IMG/VR virus record: IMGVR_UViG_3300027852_000157
Coordinates: 1 to 26,284 of that record
From: a virus
Length of the DNA: 26,284 nt
Strand: one strand, 5' to 3'
Part shown: positions 22,691 through 26,284 of the stretch, in pieces
Layout: every line of letters starts with the position of its first letter
Numbering within the stretch: position 1 is the stretch's first letter
The notes under the pieces: generated by a model
Told to the model about the DNA's origin: nothing
Databases searched by the model: none
Seen by the model: the letters and a program-made list of their open reading frames with translations, nothing else
Translations under genes and position numbers: made by a program

Positions 22691-23311
22691 ATGGCGGTCA
22701 TAACTTATAGTTTTAGCTCTGGATCTGAAGCAGGAGCAAATTGGACATCATTAAATGATGCATGGGATGGTAATTTAGCATCAAATGCAAATAGATTTGT
22801 AAATTCATGGGTAGGTCAAGAGACAGACAAATGGATACAGGCAGAGACTAATAACGCACCGGCTTCAGGTGGCAGTTTAATAAGTATAGAAGTAGGTATT
22901 TATTTTGAAACTGGATATTCTGGAGATATAACAGCGAATATTGTACCTGTTTTTAATGGATCTACTTTTGGAGATATACATAGTTTAGGAGCTAAGACAT
23001 CTTCTGACTGGGGATATGTTGATATAACAAACGATACAAATGCTCCAGGTAGTTGGGATTGGACTGATATACAGAATTTAGACCTCAGATGTTATGGCGG
23101 CAATATGACGCCATCTCAAGGATTCTTTAGAATATATGAGTTTTCTATTAGAGTTACATACTCAGAAGTTGTTGAATCTTATAAAACCATTACAGAAGCT
23201 CTTGGATTATCAGATGCTGCAACAATAACATTAACGCCAATCAATATTACTTCTGAAATCAGGAGGAGTTTTTTTGGTAAAAACATTAATAGAAATTTCT
23301 TTAGTAAATAA
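22691..23311 (+). CDS. Hypothetical beta-rich tail/fibre-region protein
   Basis: A 206-residue protein with AAAAGGAGG before its ATG. It is rich in Gly, Ser, Asn and Trp. The first 160 residues (YSFSSGSEAGANWTSLNDAWDGNLASNANRF, KWIQAETNNAPASGGSLISIEVGIYF, then FRIYEFSIRVTYSE) read as a jelly-roll-like domain with a DAWDGN turn. Similar overall order (a D-G near the start, an R-x-Y-E-F-x-I-R-V strand near the end) recalls glycan-binding folds, but this is not a firm assignment. The C-terminal 40 residues are a separate basic tail (EIRRSFFGKNINRNFFSK). Confidence 0.65.
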   Translation: MAVITYSFSSGSEAGANWTSLNDAWDGNLASNANRFVNSWVGQETDKWIQAETNNAPASGGSLISIEVGIYFETGYSGDITANIVPVFNGSTFGDIHSLGAKTSSDWGYVDITNDTNAPGSWDWTDIQNLDLRCYGGNMTPSQGFFRIYEFSIRVTYSEVVESYKTITEALGLSDAATITLTPINITSEIRRSFFGKNINRNFFSK

Positions 23312-23323
23312 AAGGAATAAATT

Positions 23324-23803
23324 ATGGATGGATTTAAATTAACAGGTAAATATATTTGGGAATTAGAAAGAAACGGGAAAATTATATGGTCAGAAGAAAA
23401 GAACAATATGATTGTAAATCAAGGATTAAATCATTTTCTTGATGTAGTATTGTCAGATGGCACTCCTGACAGCACGCATTATATAGGACTTAAAGGATCT
23501 GGTATAATATCTGTCAGTGATACGCTTGCTTCACATGGTGGTTGGTCTGAAATAACTAATTATTCTGGTGATCGCAAAGAATGGGTAGAAGCAGGTGTAG
23601 CAAGTCAGAGTATATCTAATAGCGCATCTACTGCTGATTTTACATTTACATCAAACAGTACTATATATGGCGCATTTCTTTGTTCAGTAGCTTCAGGAAG
23701 TACAGGGACTCTCATATCAGTAAGTAATTTTAGCTTAGAGCAGGACGTTTTAATTGCCGATATACTCCATGTCACTTACACAATGTCAATATCAAGTGTA
23801 TAA
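23324..23803 (+). CDS. Putative phage virion protein (receptor-region type)
   Basis: A 159-residue protein. Its layout (LTGKYIWELERNGKIIWSEEKNNMIVNQGLNHFLDVVL, then HYIGLKG, DTLASHGGWSEITNYSGDRKEWV, and later TIYGAFLCSVASG and LHVTYTMSIS) resembles a family of small virion proteins in tail-fibre regions of many marine and environmental phages (a V-N-x-G-L-N helix, Y-I-G-L, and S-H-x-G-W-x-E motifs). Their exact role is not established to my knowledge. The ribosome site AAAGGAATAAATT is moderate. Overlap of function with host recognition is inferred from location. Confidence 0.7.
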   Translation: MDGFKLTGKYIWELERNGKIIWSEEKNNMIVNQGLNHFLDVVLSDGTPDSTHYIGLKGSGIISVSDTLASHGGWSEITNYSGDRKEWVEAGVASQSISNSASTADFTFTSNSTIYGAFLCSVASGSTGTLISVSNFSLEQDVLIADILHVTYTMSISSV

Positions 23804-23813
23804 GGAGATAACA

Positions 23814-24158
23814 ATGGTCGAAGGGTTTAAAAACGAAGATGTTTTAAATCTTCAAAAGAATGATGTTAATGTAGGTTATCGGTTTTCTTTTTCGATAGCA
23901 AGTAGTATCGAATCAGGGGACGGAACGATCCCATATGGGACAACAATCTCAAGTGCTGATGTTGAATGTGTAAACTCAGCAGATGAAGATACACCGATTT
24001 TAGGTATAATCACAAGCATATCAAACAGTACTACTTATGTTGATATAACGCTTACTCACGGAGGGCAAACAGCAGGGTCATATTATTTAATATTTATTTT
24101 AACTCTAAGTGATAGTTCGGTAATATCTGTCGATTTTGGCAGACTGACTATTGAATAA
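23814..24158 (+). CDS. Hypothetical virion-associated protein
   Basis: The best start is ATG 23814, with AAGGAG at 23802-23807; an in-frame ATG at 23754 lies inside the previous gene without a ribosome site. This gives 114 residues. The sequence is beta-rich (YRFSFSIASSIESGDGTIPYGTTISSADVECVN, STTYVDITLTHGGQTAGSYYLIFILTLSDSSVISVDFGRLTIE). The pattern of seven or eight strands with a final short strand resembles the Ig-like module of phage structural proteins that often accompany the preceding type of gene. Not firmly recognised. Confidence 0.7.
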   Translation: MVEGFKNEDVLNLQKNDVNVGYRFSFSIASSIESGDGTIPYGTTISSADVECVNSADEDTPILGIITSISNSTTYVDITLTHGGQTAGSYYLIFILTLSDSSVISVDFGRLTIE

Positions 24159-24190
24159 TTTAATTTACCAAAATAAAAGGGATAGAAAAA

Positions 24191-24484
24191 GTGAAAAAGA
24201 AATCGTTAAAAGAATGGTTAACCATTTTAACACCAATTGTTATAGCGCTTGTAAGTACTTTGGTTTTTTTTGTCAATACTGTAAATTCTAAGGCAACAAA
24301 AAAAGAAATGCAGCAAGTTGAAATAAAAATGCAAGATCAAATGACTCGACTTAAAACAGATCTTGATAATAGTGTTAAAGCTAATATGAATAGCATCAAG
24401 AGAGAATTTAGGGACCTAAAAGAGTCTTTCAATAAAATGGCTGAAACTCAGAGGCTGATCTTGCAAAAATTAATGAACCCTTAA
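24191..24484 (+). CDS. Small membrane protein with coiled coil (holin-like candidate)
   Basis: A 97-residue protein starting at GTG 24191 with AAAAGGGATAG before it. A positive N-terminus (MKKKSLKEW) is followed by one hydrophobic helix (about residues 10-29, LTILTPIVIALVSTLVFFV), then a long charged helix likely to form a coiled coil (KEMQQVEIKMQDQMTRLKTDLDNSV...LKESFNKMAETQRLILQKL). It is the last gene before the terminator at the end of the tail module, a place where lysis genes occur. A holin, a holin regulator or a membrane-anchored accessory are all possible; no endolysin is visible nearby. Confidence 0.7.
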   Translation: MKKKSLKEWLTILTPIVIALVSTLVFFVNTVNSKATKKEMQQVEIKMQDQMTRLKTDLDNSVKANMNSIKREFRDLKESFNKMAETQRLILQKLMNP

Positions 24485-24497
24485 GTATAAAACTAAA

Positions 24498-24532
24498 AAA
24501 GCCCTCGACCATATTAAGTAGTTGAGGGCTTT
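24498..24532. terminator. Bidirectional terminator between convergent genes
   Basis: AAAGCCCTCGAC (24498-24509) pairs with GTTGAGGGCTTT (24521-24532) with one G-U and an 11-base loop. On the plus strand a T-rich run follows (24537-24542); on the minus strand the six A residues before the stem give a T run. It sits in the 56-base gap between the membrane protein gene and the minus-strand lipoprotein gene, so it can end both. Confidence 0.88.
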
Positions 24533-24540
24533 ACTGTTTT

Positions 24541-24771
24541 TTATCTGTTTGATTTATAATCTTCTAATCTTTTTTTAGCAACTTCAAGGTTATATTTACT
24601 AATCAAAAGGTCTATCTCAGATTCAAAAAGAAGACCGTCAATCTTATTTTCCAGGCTTACTATGTCTTTATCTATGGCGTTTGTATCTTTGATATCATGC
24701 AAGCCCCATCCTGTAACACATCCGATTAAAAAATTTAAAGTAATAATTAACACTAAAAGTCTTGATTTCAT
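24541..24771 (-). CDS. Small lipoprotein on the opposite strand (candidate superinfection-exclusion moron)
   Basis: A 76-residue protein and the only credible minus-strand gene in the window. It starts MKSRLLVLIITLNFLIGCVTGW, a short signal peptide with the lipobox LIGC (Cys18); the residue after Cys is Val, which in Gram-negatives would favour outer-membrane sorting. The mature part is a charged helix (KDIVSLENKIDGLLF...YNLEVAKKRLEDYK). AAGGAG (complement 24779-24784) precedes the ATG, and a strong promoter lies upstream. Its isolation, own promoter and terminator fit a moron gene. Phage T5 Llp, a 77-residue lipoprotein encoded next to its receptor-binding gene, is a known precedent; that it blocks a receptor here is inference. 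Confidence 0.8.
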   Translation of the reverse strand: MKSRLLVLIITLNFLIGCVTGWGLHDIKDTNAIDKDIVSLENKIDGLLFESEIDLLISKYNLEVAKKRLEDYKSNR

Positions 24772-24824
24772 TTTGTTTCTCCTTAATTATTGTTGTTTTG
24801 GTTATTCGTTTAGTTTATAAAAGC

Positions 24825-24853
24825 ATTATATCATGAGTTTTATACCACGTCAA
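24825..24853 (-). promoter_or_regulatory. Promoter of the lipoprotein gene
   Basis: On the minus strand: TTGACG (complement of 24848-24853), 17-bp spacer, TATAAT (24825-24830) with TGA before it. The leader after the -10 is A-rich and leads to AAGGAG. From the -10, 18 bases (24813-24830) are identical to those at 1696-1713 before the portal gene. Confidence 0.87.
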
Positions 24854-24902
24854 GCTTTATTTTAAATAAAATGTAATCTTTTTTTTTACTCTTAATATTA
24901 TA

Positions 24903-24980
24903 TATCGGCATATCACTATTAAAACTTTAGTAAAAAATAAAATAAAAAAAGACTAAAGTTTTAATGACAATATGTCGATA
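24903..24980 (+). repeat. Long inverted repeat between divergent promoters
   Basis: ATTAAAACTTTAGT (24918-24931) and ACTAAAGTTTTAAT (24952-24965) are perfect complements. Farther out, 24903-24913 and 24970-24980 match in 10 of 11 positions (ATATGC/TCGATA type). The right arm covers the -35 region of the promoter at 24964-24993; the left arm lies about 50 bp behind the lipoprotein -35. An operator for a dimeric regulator acting on one or both genes is a likely reading. Confidence 0.68.
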
Positions 24981-24993
24981 ACTATATTATAAT
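24964..24993 (+). promoter_or_regulatory. Weaker promoter of the right-end gene at 25016
   Basis: ATGACA (24964-24969), an 18-bp spacer and TATAAT (24988-24993). It lacks the TG extension of the other promoters. Its -35 lies inside the right arm of the inverted repeat, consistent with control by a bound protein. Confidence 0.6.
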
Positions 24994-25015
24994 CAAAAAA
25001 CAAAGGAGAACCAAA

Positions 25016-25198
25016 ATGAAAGATCTTATCAAAGAACGAGATGAAAGAAACGATGCACAAAGGAAGCTTAATTTGGAACAAATTGAGATAAATAAACTGC
25101 AAACTAAGCTCGATAAAAAACAGGAATTGCATAATGCGAAATACGAACATTTAGGGTATGATATTTCAATGCTTGATACTGGTTTAATAATAGATTAA
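25016..25198 (+). CDS. Small charged helical protein of unknown function
   Basis: A 60-residue protein, AAAGGAG eight bases before the ATG. Not recognised. Most of it is one charged amphipathic helix (KERDERNDAQRKLNLEQIEINKLQTKLDKKQELHNAKY), likely a coiled coil, ending in a short hydrophobic/acidic tail (YDISMLDTGLIID). Clear ribosome site, its own promoter and an inverted repeat upstream support a real gene. A regulator or host-takeover protein is possible, without evidence. Confidence 0.65.
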   Translation: MKDLIKERDERNDAQRKLNLEQIEINKLQTKLDKKQELHNAKYEHLGYDISMLDTGLIID

Positions 25199-25206
25199 AT
25201 AAATAC

Positions 25207-25239
25207 TTGACATGATCACAAGAAATATGATATTATAAT
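25207..25239 (+). promoter_or_regulatory. Promoter before the last operon
   Basis: TTGACA (25207-25212), then TATTAT at 25231-25236 with an 18-bp spacer and TGA before it. A perfect TATAAT at 25234-25239 overlaps but would need a 21-bp spacer. AAGGAG and the ATG at 25269 follow after an A-rich leader. Confidence 0.72.
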
Positions 25240-25268
25240 GGCATAAACAACAAAACAAGGAGAAAATA

Positions 25269-25604
25269 ATGAATGATAATATAATGAGTAGGGCAGAAAT
25301 AAAACAAGCCTTCAGTAAAGAATGTATTACTAAGGATTTTGGGAAGAATCCTGATGACGCATGGCTTAATGAATACAAGCCGAGAATCAATCCGTACGAA
25401 GATGATATCACAACCGAAGACTTAAGACTGATTATGGAATTACGGGATGGGCATTTTTACCGTAAGGTTTCACAGGGATGCAAGAAAGCTGGAACAATAG
25501 CCGGTAAGATCAACAAACTTGGCGAATGGATTTATTATATTCAAAAGATTAAATACACGAAGGCCGATCTACTTGAAATTTATTTTTATAAGGGGGACAA
25601 ATAA
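25269..25604 (+). CDS. Hypothetical protein of the right-end operon
   Basis: A 111-residue soluble protein, AAGGAGAAAATA before its ATG. Not recognised. It has an N-terminal helix (MSRAEIKQAFSKECITKDFGKNPDDAWLNEY), an acidic link, and a segment DLRLIMELRDGHFYRKVSQGCKKAGTIAGKINKLGEWIYYIQKIKYTKADLLEIYF, which could be a small DNA-binding helical fold (an L-R-x-G-x-x-x-R-K-V-S pattern like a helix-turn-helix), though this is only an impression. The stop shares one base with the ATG of the HNH gene (TAATG), so the two are co-translated. Confidence 0.7.
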   Translation: MNDNIMSRAEIKQAFSKECITKDFGKNPDDAWLNEYKPRINPYEDDITTEDLRLIMELRDGHFYRKVSQGCKKAGTIAGKINKLGEWIYYIQKIKYTKADLLEIYFYKGDK

Positions 25605-26161
25605 TGAAGGCAAAAAATACAGGTACAAAATTATATGATAGAGTTAAAGAGTTACTTAAATATGATCCTGAAACGGGCTTATTGACTTGGAAGATTGATA
25701 AAGGTAGAAGGATTAAAAAAGGTGATATTGCCGGATGTTTAAATAAAACAACTGGTTATATTGTAATTAGAATTGATGAGAAATTATATCAAGCACATAG
25801 GATTGCTTATTTACTATATCACGGTTTCCTGCCCGAAAACAGCTTAGACCATATTAATCGAGATAAAACAGATAATAGGATTGAGAACCTACGTGAAGCT
25901 TCAGTGTCTTGTAATCTTAGAAATTCTACAATATCAAAGAATAATACATCAGGGGTTGTTGGTGTTAGTTGGAATAAAAGAGATAAAAGATGGAAAGCAC
26001 AAATAATGGGATTAAACGGCAAGGAAATATATTTAGGTTATTTCGCTAATCTTGATGACGCAGTAAAAGCCAGGTACGCAGCAGAGATCAAATACGATTA
26101 TGACAAATGCAATTCCTGCACGAGTGCTAAGCAATATTTAACAGAAAAAGGACTTATATAA
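25604..26161 (+). CDS. HNH homing endonuclease with AP2-like domain
   Basis: A 185-residue full-length member of the same family as 21219. The nuclease core is QAHRIAYLLYHGFLPENSLDHINRDKTDNRIENLRE (about 63-98; H65, D82-H83, N85, N91, N95), and the AP2-like domain spans about 114-165 (NNTSGVVGVSWNKRDKRWKAQIMG, YLGYFANLDDAVKARYAAEIKYD). Its N-terminal region is closest to the truncated copy at 14332 (shared KLYDRV/ELYERV, GYI-I-R-D-KLY-AH), so that copy may derive from a gene of this kind. Unlike the two others it has no promoter of its own but overlaps its neighbours by TAATG on both sides. AGGGGG lies before the start. Confidence 0.9.
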   Translation: MKAKNTGTKLYDRVKELLKYDPETGLLTWKIDKGRRIKKGDIAGCLNKTTGYIVIRIDEKLYQAHRIAYLLYHGFLPENSLDHINRDKTDNRIENLREASVSCNLRNSTISKNNTSGVVGVSWNKRDKRWKAQIMGLNGKEIYLGYFANLDDAVKARYAAEIKYDYDKCNSCTSAKQYLTEKGLI

Positions 26162-26284
26162 TGACTAAAATATCACAAAATTTGAAAGATATGAAATTTA
26201 TGGCAAATCGTCCAAAGTCAAAGATCAGATTTGCATCAGGTAAAAATTGGAAAAACCAAGCCGTAGATATCTCTCAAGCTGAAA
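26161..26284 (+). CDS. Hypothetical protein (N-terminal fragment, runs off the edge)
   Basis: The ATG at 26161 shares its A with the stop codon of the HNH gene; AAAAAGGA lies about ten bases before it. Forty-one residues are visible (MTKISQNLKDMKFMANRPKSK, then IRFASGKNWKNQAVDISQAE). The basic, polar start is not recognisable. Its coupling to the HNH gene suggests it is part of the same operon. Confidence 0.6.
   Translation, partial: MTKISQNLKDMKFMANRPKSKIRFASGKNWKNQAVDISQAE

Noticed and set aside
23754-23813. Upstream ATG for the gene at 23814
   Set aside because: It lies inside the previous coding region without a ribosome site; AAGGAG before ATG 23814 decides the start.
1-26284. CRISPR array, tRNA, rRNA or insertion sequence
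   Set aside because: No regularly spaced repeats, tRNA-like arms with conserved TTCGA loop, ribosomal RNA motifs or transposase genes were seen on either strand.

Overview
This window is the late (virion structure) region of a tailed bacteriophage or prophage with a long non-contractile tail (siphovirus). The DNA is strongly AT-rich and nearly everything is read left to right. The order large terminase, portal, protease/scaffold, decoration, major capsid, neck proteins, tail tube, tail chaperones, tape measure, then lambda-like M, L, K, I and J tip proteins fixes the identity. The lambda-type tail tip and a lipobox protein suggest a Gram-negative host, but the species cannot be told. No integrase, repressor or replication gene lies in the window, so temperate or lytic lifestyle is open.

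Layout. 1-1634: end of a probable small terminase, then TerL. 1673-5539: a strong promoter, the DUF1073-type portal, a DUF2213-type prohead protease with an apparent nested scaffold gene, a candidate decoration protein and an HK97-fold/encapsulin-like capsid protein. 5617-6988: four small neck and tail-completion genes. 6994-10541: a second strong promoter and six tandem tail-tube paralogues; two carry a discoidin-like (F5/8 type C-like) insertion. Three of the six (C, D, E) are bracketed by a 54-nt structured direct repeat. 10575-14250: G/GT chaperones joined by a textbook -1 frameshift site, a terminator-like hairpin, and the tape measure gene. 14332-20570: a truncated HNH endonuclease gene, then M, L, K, I and J homologues; J carries the same discoidin-like domain. 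20587-24484: accessory tail/fibre genes of unknown function, an HNH-AP2 endonuclease, and a one-helix coiled-coil membrane protein. 24541-24771: a small lipoprotein gene on the minus strand with its own promoter, converging on a bidirectional terminator. 25016-26284: a short operon of hypothetical genes with a third HNH-AP2 endonuclease, running off the edge.

How it works together: TerL packages DNA through the portal into a capsid built by the capsid protein on the scaffold and matured by the protease. The GT chaperones load tail-tube subunits on the tape measure, and the tip (M, L, K, I, J) and downstream fibre proteins recognise the host. At least six promoters share a TTGACA-17/18-TGnTATAAT layout. 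The most unusual points are the tail-tube gene family with its bracketing RNA-like repeat, the discoidin-like domain shared by tube and tip proteins, and several structured intergenic elements placed just ahead of ribosome binding sites.
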